From NCBI GenBank assembly GCA_030432295.1, contig JAUIHI010000003.1, positions 310,001 to 374,000 on the forward strand: 64,000 nt of DNA, read 5' to 3'. Under the pieces are notes generated by a model. That model did no database searches. It saw only the letters and a program-made list of their open reading frames with translations, and was not told the origin of the DNA. Both the position numbers and the translations under genes were made by a program. Shown one piece after another: positions 45,247 to 54,073 of this stretch (position 1 is its first letter; each line of letters begins with the position of its first letter). This stretch comes from Anaerolineae bacterium (GTDB lineage Bacteria > Chloroflexota > Anaerolineae > Caldilineales > Caldilineaceae).

Positions 45247-45530
45247 CTCCTTTCACTTTTTCTAAAAGCCATCTGTCCCTCATCAGGCACAATGTTTTGA
45301 CCCCTGGTGTGAGAGAGGGTCATATATGAGATAGGAAAAGGTCAAAAGTGAACATAGGGGGTGTCGATACCCCTTCGACAGAACATCACCTTCGACCTGG
45401 ACCCTCTATGCAATACAGAGCCATTCAAGCACGAGGAGGAATCTGCCTTTGACCCAAGTACAGTGAAGTAGTTCCCTTGAAGCCAGACCGTTGAACCAGA
45501 AAGTCACAACCCTATATCCGTCTACGTACA

Positions 45531-45561
45531 AGCCTCGACCCCATCGGTCGGGGCTTTTTTT
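45531..45561 (+). terminator. strong intrinsic terminator upstream of the SWIM gene
   Basis: AGCCTCGACC (45531-45540) pairs with GGTCGGGGCT (45546-45555) with one G-T pair, a 5-nt loop and then a T7 run. It ends 30 bases before the next ATG, although no protein gene precedes it for 1.2 kb. It therefore ends a non-coding transcript or works as an attenuator. Confidence 0.85.
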
Positions 45562-45590
45562 GTTGCCCACAATCCACAAGGAGAAATCCC

Positions 45591-46481
45591 ATGCAATCCG
45601 TCCTGCACCTGAACAACCTTCTCCACTACGCAGCCCGTACCAAACACCCGGTCAGCCTCTACGTGCGTCCCACAGGCTGTCCGTCCACCAGCCAGGGTAT
45701 CCCCGTCGATGACGGTCTCTATCAGGTTACAGGCTATGTCATGGGTGATGAACCCAGACAAGCCTACGACTATACCATCAACGGTTGGCTCTCTCCCTTT
45801 TGGCGTGTAATGGAAGCAACCGGATGGCGAGTCGCTTCCCGACACAAAGCAATTCAGGGCGAACGCCGTTGGTCCCTTGCCCGCATGGATGAGCTTCTAC
45901 TGCCCGGACTACCCACCCGTGACCAACTACTCGACTATGTGGAGAAGATTCGACCACTGGCCGGAGAACGGGCCGAGCGAGGCTTGGAGATTGCCACATC
46001 GGGCAAAGTCCACAAGTTGACGCCCCTCTCCGATGGCAAGGACAGATGGGAAGTAGATGGCACGGAGACGGGCTGTGGAGCCTACACAGTCAGTATCCAG
46101 GGCCGCTATTGCACCTGTCCCGATGCAACCAGTGGCGCAGCCCCCCGTTGGTTCAATGCCCCTCTCTGCAAACACCGTCTGGCTGTCATGTATATCACCC
46201 GCTGGCAAGAGGACCAACAGCGTGCCCAGGAGACAGCCCAGGTCAACAACCTTCCCTGTACCCCTCCTACCCCGGCTTACCCCACCGATTACATCACCAT
46301 CACACCACCTGTCCGCTCCAACGAGGGTTGGCGTTGGTCACAGGTACGCCACAGTGGAGCCTATACCCGCTATTCCCAAGAGGAGTATCCCAACCAGGAA
46401 GTTGTCATGCGGGTAGCCCGCTCCATTGCCGACTGTAAAGACCTGCCTCTCTACCTCAACGGTTTCACCCCTTCTGCGTGA
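45591..46481 (+). CDS. SWIM-type zinc-finger protein
   Basis: The protein is 296 residues. The SWIM motif CxC...CxH is visible: Cys174 and Cys176 in RYCTCPD, then Cys193 and His195 in LCKHRLAV. SWIM domains bind DNA or proteins. The rest is unrecognised; the region WLSPFWRVMEATGWRV and the helical RDQLLDYVEKIRPL precede the finger. AAGGAG lies upstream of the ATG at 45591. Proteins of this kind occur in integrative elements with RadC and ArdC (general knowledge). Confidence 0.8.
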   Translation: MQSVLHLNNLLHYAARTKHPVSLYVRPTGCPSTSQGIPVDDGLYQVTGYVMGDEPRQAYDYTINGWLSPFWRVMEATGWRVASRHKAIQGERRWSLARMDELLLPGLPTRDQLLDYVEKIRPLAGERAERGLEIATSGKVHKLTPLSDGKDRWEVDGTETGCGAYTVSIQGRYCTCPDATSGAAPRWFNAPLCKHRLAVMYITRWQEDQQRAQETAQVNNLPCTPPTPAYPTDYITITPPVRSNEGWRWSQVRHSGAYTRYSQEEYPNQEVVMRVARSIADCKDLPLYLNGFTPSA

Positions 46482-46557
46482 GTACAAGTACCACATACGA
46501 ATATCTGTGTCTTTGTTCCATCCACCCTATCGTTCAATCCTAAACAGGAGACTTCCC

Positions 46558-47043
46558 ATGTCCGAGCACACCAAACCCCAGAGCTTTTCCGAGTTGTATC
46601 CAGGCAAGTATCTGAAAGCCGACGACTTGCAAGGCAAGAGCTACCTGCTTCGCATTGTCTCCGTCAGTGTGGAGAAGTTGCGCCAGTTCGATGGCACCCA
46701 GGCATGGAAGGTGGTGCTCACCTTCGACAAGGCCCAGAAGTTGCTCATCCTCAACAAGACCCAGTGCAAGGCATTGACCGACATCACAGGCAGCGAACAG
46801 TTTCAGGGATGGCAGGGCATCACAGTCAAACTCTCGCCGGTTACGGCCCAGAATGGCAAGCCGACCATTCACATTGCCAAGGTACGCATGGCTGAACCTC
46901 TGTCCAAGCCAGAGGAGAAAGCCAGTCCAGTAGTTACCTTCACCGACAACTCAGAAGCCAGCCTCGAAGTACCGACAGCCCCCGTCCTTCCCCTCTCATC
47001 CAACGGTACGCATAGCAACCCCGCTACAGCCTACCGGGACTGA
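46558..47043 (+). CDS. small element protein, possibly ssDNA-binding
   Basis: The protein is 161 residues, starting MSEHTKPQSFSELYPGKYLK with CAGGAG upstream of the ATG at 46558. The core (about 20-115) is beta-rich: YLLRIVSVSVEKL, AWKVVLTFDKAQKLLILN, WQGITVKLSPVTAQNGKPTIH. This could be an OB-like fold. The C-terminal 45 residues are low-complexity (Pro/Ser/Thr/Asn). No family is recognised with certainty. Confidence 0.65.
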   Translation: MSEHTKPQSFSELYPGKYLKADDLQGKSYLLRIVSVSVEKLRQFDGTQAWKVVLTFDKAQKLLILNKTQCKALTDITGSEQFQGWQGITVKLSPVTAQNGKPTIHIAKVRMAEPLSKPEEKASPVVTFTDNSEASLEVPTAPVLPLSSNGTHSNPATAYRD

Positions 47044-47161
47044 ATCTCCTGGCCTTCTGTACAAATGACTTCTCTCTTTTCTACATTCAGGCCCCTTCTG
47101 TCTGTCTGACTCCAAGAAATCGCTACCAATTCTCTCTCAACCCGAAAGGATAGTTCCACCC

Positions 47162-47464
47162 ATGCTACTCAACAGCGTCAGCATCACCTATGGCCGCAAG
47201 GTCAATCTCGGCGACTACAACAACGCCAACATCGAAGTCACCATCGGCGCAGATGTCGAACTGGGCGACGACCTCCACGAGGTCATGCAGGAGCTTTGGA
47301 CGATGGCAAAAGCCAACGTGCGTGCCCAGGTTCTCCCTCTGCTGGCTAAAGGAAAGGAGACATCTGACACACCACTGGGCTTGAGCAACGGTCAACCCAA
47401 TGGAATCACCACCCTTGGTACACCTACCGTTGGCATCACGACCAACGGTAACGGTCACAGCTAA
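47162..47464 (+). CDS. small element protein, unknown
   Basis: The product is 100 residues, starting MLLNSVSITYGRKVNLGDYN. The first 65 residues look folded (ANIEVTIGADVELGDDLHEV, MQELWTMAKANVRAQVLPLL). The rest is a Gly/Thr/Asn-rich tail. AAAGGA lies upstream. Small proteins with this N-terminal pattern are common next to ssDNA-binding-type genes in mobile elements (inference from memory). Confidence 0.6.
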   Translation: MLLNSVSITYGRKVNLGDYNNANIEVTIGADVELGDDLHEVMQELWTMAKANVRAQVLPLLAKGKETSDTPLGLSNGQPNGITTLGTPTVGITTNGNGHS

Positions 47465-47571
47465 TCGTCTTTCCCTGTTTCTATCCGAACCCACAGCCAC
47501 AAAATATATATATAAGCCCTCAATGGTATCAACCCATTGGGGGCTTCTCATTTCCAGGAGACCAGAATCCC

Positions 47572-48300
47572 ATGTCCACCATCCAATACCCTCTCTTTGT
47601 CCTGCCCAGCGAACGGGAATCACAACCCCTCACCATTCGTGAACTACCCTTCACCGACCAGCCGTGTAATCGACTGCGCTACGCCGGTTCTGCTTCTCTC
47701 TCCTTGCGTGAACTGTTGGCCCTGCTCATCGGTGGCAACAATGCCCTGGCTGTAGCTGAGAATATTCTGCGTACCGCCCACAGTGCATCTGAGATAGCCT
47801 GTCTCTCCTTCCACGAGTTGACCTGTATCCACGGCGTCGGTCCCACCAGCGCAGCCCGTATCCAGGTCGCTTTTGCCCTGGCCCAACGTATCCAGTTCGA
47901 CAATCGCCAGGAACTTCCCCAGATTCACAACCCCGCCGACATCGCCAATTTGCTCATGTTGGAGATGGGCTTGCTCGATCACGAACAGTTGCGTGTGGTC
48001 CTGCTCGACACCAGAAACCGGGTGCAGGAAATTGTCCTGCTCTACAAGGGTTCGTTGAATACGGCTGTTGTTCGTGTGGGGGAAGTCTTCAAGGAAGCAT
48101 TACGACGCAACGTGGCTTCGATTGTACTGGTGCATAACCACCCATCCACGGACCCTACTCCATCCCCAGAGGATGTACGTCTGACTGAGAAAGTTGTGGA
48201 GGCTGGCAAGCTGCTCAATATCGACGTACTTGATCATCTGGTCATCTGCCACAACCGCTTTGTGTCACTCAAAGAGCGAGGTCTTGGCTTCCGCAGCTAG
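47572..48300 (+). CDS. radC: RadC-family JAB-domain protein
   Basis: The protein is 242 residues. An N-terminal helix-hairpin-helix region (LSFHELTCIHGVGPTSAARI) is followed by the MPN/JAB core. The metal-binding signature HNHPSTDPTPSPED starts at His188, and downstream are DVLDHLVICHNRFVSLKERG. RadC proteins are frequent on mobile elements; their reaction is not firmly known. CCAGGAGACC lies upstream of the ATG. Confidence 0.93.
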   Translation: MSTIQYPLFVLPSERESQPLTIRELPFTDQPCNRLRYAGSASLSLRELLALLIGGNNALAVAENILRTAHSASEIACLSFHELTCIHGVGPTSAARIQVAFALAQRIQFDNRQELPQIHNPADIANLLMLEMGLLDHEQLRVVLLDTRNRVQEIVLLYKGSLNTAVVRVGEVFKEALRRNVASIVLVHNHPSTDPTPSPEDVRLTEKVVEAGKLLNIDVLDHLVICHNRFVSLKERGLGFRS

Positions 48301-48416
48301 AAGCCATGCGTCAACACATAGAGTCCCTTCCGTTCGTCCTCAAAATTCACTTTATCCAGCCAATAGAAGCCACTCGACAGATAACCAAGCTATCCAGCAT
48401 TCAAGGAGACAATCCG

Positions 48417-49247
48417 ATGAAGTTCTATGGAAAGGCCGAAGAAACAGGCCAGACGATTTTGCAAGCGTTCCAGTCGGGCAGTGTACCGGCTGCACTTGCT
48501 CCCCTCTTTATCACAGGCAACCAGGAGCGATACTGTGCCTGTTGGTCCTGGCTCAATCAGTTGCTTGTGGCTCTCCACGGCTACAGCGACGCCCGAACCT
48601 ACAACGGTTGGCAAGAGGTCAAGCGACAGGTCCGCAAGGGCGAGAAAGCCTTTTGCATCTTTGAACCCGTGCGTACCACTGTCCACGACACAACGACTGG
48701 CGAAGAACGTATGCTTGTCATTGGCTACAAAGCTGGTGCTCGTTTTGGCATCGAACAGACTGATGGTGAACCCCTACCCGGTAACGAGGAGACCCAGCGC
48801 TTTGTCGATTCACTTCCGCTCTTGACTGTGGCCCAGACGTGGGGAATTCGAGTGACTACCTACAATGGCAGAGAGGGTAGCGCTCACGGCTATTTTCGCA
48901 CGGTTGGGGAGGAAGCCGAGGCCATCGCTTTGGGGGTAGCGAATCTATCGACCTGGGCGCACGAGTTGGTACACGCCGCTGACCATCGCTTGGGCAATCT
49001 GAAAGAGACAGGTCAACACTGGCGTTCTGAGACTGTGGCGGAGCTTGGTGGCTGTATCCTCCTCCACATGCTGGGACGCCCTACAGAGGCCGACAGTGGC
49101 GGGGCATGGGAGTATGTGAAGCGCTATGCCCAGAACGCTGACATCGACCCCCTGAACGCTTGTGTGGAGGTCCTCAATCGTACCTGTCAGGCGGTGAGCC
49201 TGATTATGCAAACTGCCGGGGAAGTGACTACAGTGGAGGCGATTTAG
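48417..49247 (+). CDS. ArdC-like antirestriction protein (ssDNA-binding plus metallopeptidase)
   Basis: The protein is 276 residues. The N-terminal domain (about 1-110) shows the ArdC pattern YGKAEETGQTILQAF, CWSWLNQLL, YSDARTYNGWQEVKRQVRKG and ICIF-like EKAFCIFEPV. The C-terminal domain has the zinc-peptidase motif HELVHAADH (His182, Glu183, His186) and a third ligand region ETVAELGG (Glu209). ArdC proteins protect incoming single-stranded DNA from restriction. It starts at ATG 48417 after AAGGAG. It is the last gene of the element, next to attR and to the host type I system. Confidence 0.85.
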   Translation: MKFYGKAEETGQTILQAFQSGSVPAALAPLFITGNQERYCACWSWLNQLLVALHGYSDARTYNGWQEVKRQVRKGEKAFCIFEPVRTTVHDTTTGEERMLVIGYKAGARFGIEQTDGEPLPGNEETQRFVDSLPLLTVAQTWGIRVTTYNGREGSAHGYFRTVGEEAEAIALGVANLSTWAHELVHAADHRLGNLKETGQHWRSETVAELGGCILLHMLGRPTEADSGGAWEYVKRYAQNADIDPLNACVEVLNRTCQAVSLIMQTAGEVTTVEAI

Positions 49248-49338
49248 ACCCGACTGGGTAAGGCTTTTCTAGCCAAAAATCACCGTCTGTGATACCATAT
49301 TTTTAGCTTTTCAACCCCGATGACACGAAAATCGGCTG

Positions 49339-49351
49339 AACTACTATATGT
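49339..49351 (-). promoter_or_regulatory. inverted copy of the left arm-type motif
   Basis: AACTACTATATGT is the exact reverse complement of ACATATAGTAGTT at 28618-28630. It lies about 36 bp inside attR, as expected for a paired integrase arm site. Confidence 0.6.
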
Positions 49352-49386
49352 AGTGGTGTGTAAACTCCTAAAGCACTATATCTTGT

Positions 49387-49468
<82 letters not shown>

Positions 49469-49472
49469 CAAA

Positions 49473-49518
49473 GCAAACAAAGAGAGACCACCGATTGCGG
49501 TGGTCTCTCTTTGTTTGC
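49473..49518 (+). terminator. intrinsic terminator of tRNA-Lys
   Basis: A 20-bp perfect stem (49473-49492 with 49499-49518; core AAAGAGAGACCACC) has a 6-nt loop GATTGC. The 3' arm is T-rich (TCTCTTTGTTTG). It can serve the tRNA on the plus strand and the convergent deazaflavin-type gene on the minus strand. Confidence 0.85.
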
Positions 49519-49539
49519 GTGCAGCCTGCTTCGCTTTGT

Positions 49540-49977
49540 CTATTCGACGGATTCGGCCACAAAGACCGGAATGAGCCGCTCGGTTTTCTCCTGGTAGCTC
49601 TGATAGGGGGGAAAGGCGGCTACCGCAATATCCCACAGCCGCTGTCGCTCGGTAGGATCGGTTACTTCCCGCACCCGCATGGCGTGGACTTCGGTCTTGT
49701 CGCGGATTTCCACATCGGGGTCCGCCTTCAAATTGTAGTACCAGACCGGATGCTTGGGAGCGCCGCCCTGGGATGCGATGAGGATATAGCGATCCCCGTC
49801 CACGGCCCGCATCAGCGGTGTCTTGCGGATGGCTCCGCTCTTGCGCCCCCGGTTGGTGACGATAATCACCGGCAGGCCCGTATCCCGCAGCGTCACGCCT
49901 TCTGTGCCGCCGCTGCCTTCGTACAGTTCCACCTGCTCTGCCACCCACGCGCTGGGGCTGGGTATGTATTCACTCAT
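49540..49977 (-). CDS. nitroreductase/deazaflavin (F420)-type DUF385 protein
   Basis: The protein is 145 residues, starting MSEYIPSPSAWVAEQVELYE, with AGGAGAG upstream of the ATG at 49977. The core matches the Ddn/DUF385 split-barrel family: LPVIIVTNRGRKSGAIRKTPLM, YILIASQGGAPKHPVWYYNL, PDVEIRD. These proteins bind F420 or related cofactors and reduce varied substrates. The gene lies just outside the island on the host side. Confidence 0.9.
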   Translation of the reverse strand: MSEYIPSPSAWVAEQVELYEGSGGTEGVTLRDTGLPVIIVTNRGRKSGAIRKTPLMRAVDGDRYILIASQGGAPKHPVWYYNLKADPDVEIRDKTEVHAMRVREVTDPTERQRLWDIAVAAFPPYQSYQEKTERLIPVFVAESVE

Positions 49978-50106
49978 TGGCTCTCTCCTGTCTGTTGGTT
50001 GATTTGTCGAATGTCTTGGCCTATTGTACAACAAAACCGGCCGGGACAATGCAAACCTTTTTCTGCATTCCCTGATGTAGGATCGGCGAACCAACAAGTT
50101 GGGCAG

Positions 50107-50170
50107 CCTTCCCGGAAACGGCCACAGCAGTAGGGGAGTAAACATCTGGTGATGGCCGCTTCCGGGAAGG
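50107..50170. repeat. 64-bp REP/BIME hairpin
   Basis: CCTTCCCGGAAACGGCCA pairs with TGGCCGCTTCCGGGAAGG. It has the same length and ends as the units near the RAYT gene at 54074. It lies between the DUF385 gene and hsdM. Confidence 0.8.
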
Positions 50171-50346
50171 TCGAAAGTGACGACTTACGCAACGGCCAAT
50201 TTGTACCCGGTGATACGCTTGCGCCCCGCCTCCCTTTACGGTATCATAACCACCTGCAACAATCGGTTCCTTCTCTTTCCGAATCAGCCCATTCCTGGCT
50301 TTTTGCCACACAAACCCACTGCAATCCCAGCGAGACAGCCAACCCT

Positions 50347-51930
50347 ATGCCCGTAACGATCAACCAGGACGAAATCAACAGCATTGTCTGGAAAGCCTGC
50401 GACACCTTCCGGGGCACAATTGACCCGTCCGAATACAAAAACTATATTCTGGTGATGCTCTTTCTCAAATACATCAGCGATGTGTGGCAGGAGCACTACG
50501 ACGACCTGCGCGCACGCTATGCCGATGACGAGCGGCGTATCCGTCGTCAGTTGCAATACGAGCGCTTTGTCCTGCCAGAGGGAGCCGACTACTACACCCT
50601 CTACGACGAGCGCAACGAGAGCAATCTGGGCGAGCGCATCAACATTGCCCTGGAAAAGATAGAGGACGCCAACAAAGCCAAGTTGGAAGGGGTCTTCCGC
50701 AACATCGACTTCAACAGCGAAGCCGCGCTGGGACGCACGAAACAGCGCAACGAACGGCTCAAGCACCTGTTGGAAGACTTTCACGACCCCCGCCTGAACC
50801 TGCGCCCTTCCCGCATCGGCAGCCAGGATGTGATTGGCAACGCCTATGAATATCTGATTGGCAAGTTTGCCAGCGACGCGGGCAAGAAGGCCGGTGAGTT
50901 CTACACCCCACCGGAAGTCTCCCTGCTGCTGGCCGAACTGCTCGACCCCCAACCCGGTGAACGCATCTGTGACCCGGCCTGTGGCTCCGGTTCTCTGCTG
51001 ATTAAGTGCGCCCAGCAGATCACGGCCCTTCCGGGAAGCGGCCAAAATCAGAATGGGTCAACGGAAATATCCGGGCCGCTTCCCGGAAGGCTGCGCGCCG
51101 ACAACTACGCTGCCTATGGGCAGGAGGCCAACGGCGCAACCTGGGCGCTGTGTATGATGAACCTCTTCCTGCACAATATCAATGTGACCATCGACAACAT
51201 CAAATGGACCGACACCCTCAAAGACCCCCGTCTGTTGGAGGGTGACAATCTCATGCGCTATCACGTCGTCGTCGCCAACCCGCCCTTCTCTCTGGACAAG
51301 TGGGGCGCAGAGGATGCGGCCAAGGACCGCTTTGGCCGCTTCCATCGGGGCGTGCCCCCCAAGAGCAAGGCCGACTACGCCTTTCTCTCCCATATGGTGG
51401 AGACGACCTTTCTGGACCCGACCCAAAATGGACGGGTAGGGGTGGTGGTGCCCCACGGGGTGCTCTTTCGGGGCGGGGCCGAGGGCAAGATACGCCGCCA
51501 GTTTATCGAGGAGAATCTGCTCGATGCGGTCATCGGTCTGCCCGAAAATCTCTTCTACGGGACGGGTATCCCTGCGGCCATCCTCCTATTCAAGCGCAAC
51601 AAACGGGATGACAGCGTGCTCTTTATCGACGCCAGTCGGGAGTACGAGCCGGGAACGAACCAGAACAGACTACGAGAGAAGGACAGACTCACAATAGGCG
51701 ACGCCTACCGGCGTCGTGGTTTTGTGGACAAATACGCCTATTGCGCCACACGGGACGAAATCGCCGAGAACGATTACAACCTGAACATTCCCCGCTATGT
51801 GGATACCTTCGAGGCCGAGGAGCCGGTGGATATGGCCGGGGTGAATCGGGAGATTGGGGGTCTGCGTGCCCAGTTGGGCGAGTTGGAGGGGCAGATGCAG
51901 GGGTATCTGAGGGAGTTGGGTTTAGCCTAA
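50347..51930 (+). CDS. hsdM: type I restriction-modification methylase subunit HsdM
   Basis: The protein is 527 residues. An N-terminal helical domain (NSIVWKACDTFRGTIDPSEY, KNYILVMLFLKYISDVW) is followed by the N6-adenine methylase core: motif I DPACGSGSLL at residue 209 and catalytic NPPFSLDKW at residue 311. ATG 50347 (MPVTINQDEINSI) is chosen; the frame is open back to 50149 but that part overlaps a BIME. A 64-bp BIME lies in frame at residues 227-248 (TALPGSGQNQ to GPLPGRL), just after CAQQI and before the conserved YGQEANG. The stop overlaps the hsdS start in TAATG. Confidence 0.96.
   Translation: MPVTINQDEINSIVWKACDTFRGTIDPSEYKNYILVMLFLKYISDVWQEHYDDLRARYADDERRIRRQLQYERFVLPEGADYYTLYDERNESNLGERINIALEKIEDANKAKLEGVFRNIDFNSEAALGRTKQRNERLKHLLEDFHDPRLNLRPSRIGSQDVIGNAYEYLIGKFASDAGKKAGEFYTPPEVSLLLAELLDPQPGERICDPACGSGSLLIKCAQQITALPGSGQNQNGSTEISGPLPGRLRADNYAAYGQEANGATWALCMMNLFLHNINVTIDNIKWTDTLKDPRLLEGDNLMRYHVVVANPPFSLDKWGAEDAAKDRFGRFHRGVPPKSKADYAFLSHMVETTFLDPTQNGRVGVVVPHGVLFRGGAEGKIRRQFIEENLLDAVIGLPENLFYGTGIPAAILLFKRNKRDDSVLFIDASREYEPGTNQNRLREKDRLTIGDAYRRRGFVDKYAYCATRDEIAENDYNLNIPRYVDTFEAEEPVDMAGVNREIGGLRAQLGELEGQMQGYLRELGLA
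51027..51090. repeat. 64-bp REP/BIME inserted in the hsdM coding sequence
   Basis: CCTTCCGGGAAGCGGCC pairs with GGGCCGCTTCCCGGAAGG. The length is 64 bp, exactly like the intergenic units. The reading frame passes through it without a stop and returns to the family sequence at YGQEANG. Confidence 0.85.
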
Positions 51931-53192
51931 TGACTCCATTCAAACAGAACATCCCATCGGGATGGAAGCTCGCAACCATTGACGAAGTTGTCACACTCAA
52001 ATCAGGCAGTACACCACTACGAGCCAAACAGGAAGCCTATTTCGACGCTGGGACAATTCCGTGGGTCAAAACAATGGACCTAACCAATGGTCCAATCTTG
52101 GAAACAGATGAGAAAATCACAGAATTGGCGCTTCGAGAATCAAGTTGTCCGATGCTAAAGCCCGGAACAGTTCTCGTGGCGATGTATGGCGGATTCAATC
52201 AGATTGGGCGCACAGGGTTGATGACATTTCCTGGCACTATCAATCAGGCCATTTCAGCGCTCATGCCAAACAAAGACGTACTTGACTCAGGCTACCTGTT
52301 GAATTGGTTGAATTGCAATGTGATGAGTTGGAGGCGGTTGGCGGCGAGCAGTCGTAAAGACCCAAACATTACTCGAAGTGACGTAGCAGGCTTCCCTGTA
52401 CTCCTCCCACCCCTGCCCGAACAGCGCAAGATAGCCCAAATCCTGGGGACGTGGGACGAGGCCATCGCCACCACGGAGAAGCTCATCGCCGCCCTGGAAC
52501 GGCGCAAGCAGGGGTTGATGCAGCGCTTGTTGACGGGTCAGGTGCGCTTTGGGGAGTTTGTTGAATCTGAAGATTATCAAGAGACGCGCTATGGTTTTCT
52601 TCCCGGTGACTGGCGACTTGCTGAGATTCAGTCGATTGGCAAAGTCAATAAAGAAAACGCTGACAAAGACCCGAACAGGGAATGGTTCTACATTGACCTT
52701 TCATCCGTCGAAAACGGTACCATTGATTTTCCCCTCAGTCGGATTCGATTTGAAGAATTACCCTCTCGAGCTCAACGAGTTTTACATCGCGGCGATGTGT
52801 TGATGGCAACGGTTCGGCCCAATTTGCTGGGTTACGGGCTTTGTGATTTTGAACCTGTAGATACGCTTTGTTCGACTGGCTTTGCACTGATCTCTCCGAT
52901 AGACTTGGATGATGCGTCCTTTATTTACTATAGCTTGTACGGTGCGACAGTTCAGGGCCAGATTCACGGAATGGTGACTGGTTCAAGTTATCCCGCTATC
53001 AATTCGACAGAAGTTATGCAATTGAGAATCTTCTACCCGAATAGTAAAGTAGAAAGAATGAAAATCGCCAACACTCTTCAAAATGTTGATGGAGAAATGA
53101 AGGCACTGCGTCGCTATAAGAATCGGTTGGAGCTACAGAAAAAAGGGTTGATGCAACGCCTGCTCACGGGGCAGGTGAGGGTGGCGGGGTAG
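51930..53192 (+). CDS. hsdS: type I restriction-modification specificity subunit HsdS
   Basis: The protein is 420 residues with two target-recognition domains. TRD1 is about residues 5-160 (IPSGWKLATIDEVVTLKSGS, RSDVAGFPVLLPPLPEQRKIA). The central spacer helix is AALERRKQGLMQRLLTGQVRF, TRD2 is about 215-370, and the C-terminal helix repeats the spacer (LELQKKGLMQRLLTGQVRVAG). Both TRDs are AT-richer than the spacers, as expected for modules exchanged between strains. Translation starts at the ATG overlapping the hsdM stop. The last 60 bases of the gene are the source of the tandem copies that follow. Confidence 0.95.
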   Translation: MTPFKQNIPSGWKLATIDEVVTLKSGSTPLRAKQEAYFDAGTIPWVKTMDLTNGPILETDEKITELALRESSCPMLKPGTVLVAMYGGFNQIGRTGLMTFPGTINQAISALMPNKDVLDSGYLLNWLNCNVMSWRRLAASSRKDPNITRSDVAGFPVLLPPLPEQRKIAQILGTWDEAIATTEKLIAALERRKQGLMQRLLTGQVRFGEFVESEDYQETRYGFLPGDWRLAEIQSIGKVNKENADKDPNREWFYIDLSSVENGTIDFPLSRIRFEELPSRAQRVLHRGDVLMATVRPNLLGYGLCDFEPVDTLCSTGFALISPIDLDDASFIYYSLYGATVQGQIHGMVTGSSYPAINSTEVMQLRIFYPNSKVERMKIANTLQNVDGEMKALRRYKNRLELQKKGLMQRLLTGQVRVAG

Positions 53193-54050
53193 GTAGCCTT
53201 CCGGGAAGGGGCCGGGTGATTGAGGGGATAAGAAAGTTGGTGTGGCCTCTTCCCGGAAGGGGGATACGAGTCATCTCTGCCCGTCCGAGAAAAAAGGGAT
53301 TGATGCAATGGCTGCTGACGGGCAGGTGTGGGTGGCGGGGTAGGCGACCTTCCGGGAAGAGGCCAGGCGATTGAGGGAATAAGAAAGTTGGTGTGGCCTC
53401 TTCCCGGAAGGATGGAGACGAGACATCTCCGCCAGTCCGGGGAAAATGGTTTGGGGCAATGGCTGCTGACGGGCAGGTGCGGGTGGCGGAGTAGATGGCC
53501 TTCCGGGAAGAGGCCAGGCGATTGAGGGAATAAGAAAGTTGGTGTGGCCTCTTCCCGGAAGGTGGAAGACGAGACATCTCTGCCCGTCCGAGGAAAAAGG
53601 GATTGATGCAACGCCTGCTCACGGGGCAGGTGCGGGTGGCGGGGAAGGTGGAAGACGAGACATCTGCGCCAGTCCGGGGAAAATGGTTTGGGGCAATGGC
53701 TGCTGACGGGCAGGTGTGGGTGGCGGGGTAGGCGACCTTCCGGGAAGAGGCCAGGCGATTGAGGGGATAGGAAAGCTGGTGTGGCCGCATCCCGGAAGGA
53801 AAGACGAGACATCTCCGCCAGTTCGGAGAATTGGGGTTGACGAAACGGCGGATGTCGGGCAGGTGCGGTTGGTGGGGTAGATGGCCTTCAGGGAAGGGGC
53901 CAGGCGATTGAGGGAATCCGTGTGTAATTGTGGCCCCTTCCCGGAAGGTGGAAGACGAGACATCTGCGCCAGTCCGGGGAAAATGGTTTGGGGCAATGGC
54001 TGCTGACGGGCAGGTGTGGGTGGCGGGGTAGGTGGCCTCCCGGGAAGGGG
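53193..54050. repeat. tandem REP/BIME array with captured hsdS 3' ends
   Basis: Units of about 151 bp each combine a 64-bp BIME with a decayed copy of the end of hsdS (GGGATTGATGCAACGCCTGC-like, GGGCAGGTGCGGGTGGCG, GGGTAG). Complete BIMEs lie at 53197-53260, 53348-53411, 53499-53562, 53736-53799 and 53885-53948, and a half unit at 54036-54050. One unit near 53600-53700 lacks its BIME. The frames in the captured pieces are broken, so they are not expressed as protein. Confidence 0.88.
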
Positions 54051-54073
54051 TTTCGGTAGATTGGAGGAATTCA

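Noticed and set aside
53193-54050. CRISPR or additional hsdS genes
   Set aside because: The repeated blocks are hairpins plus broken copies of the hsdS end. The frames are interrupted and no full recognition domain is present.
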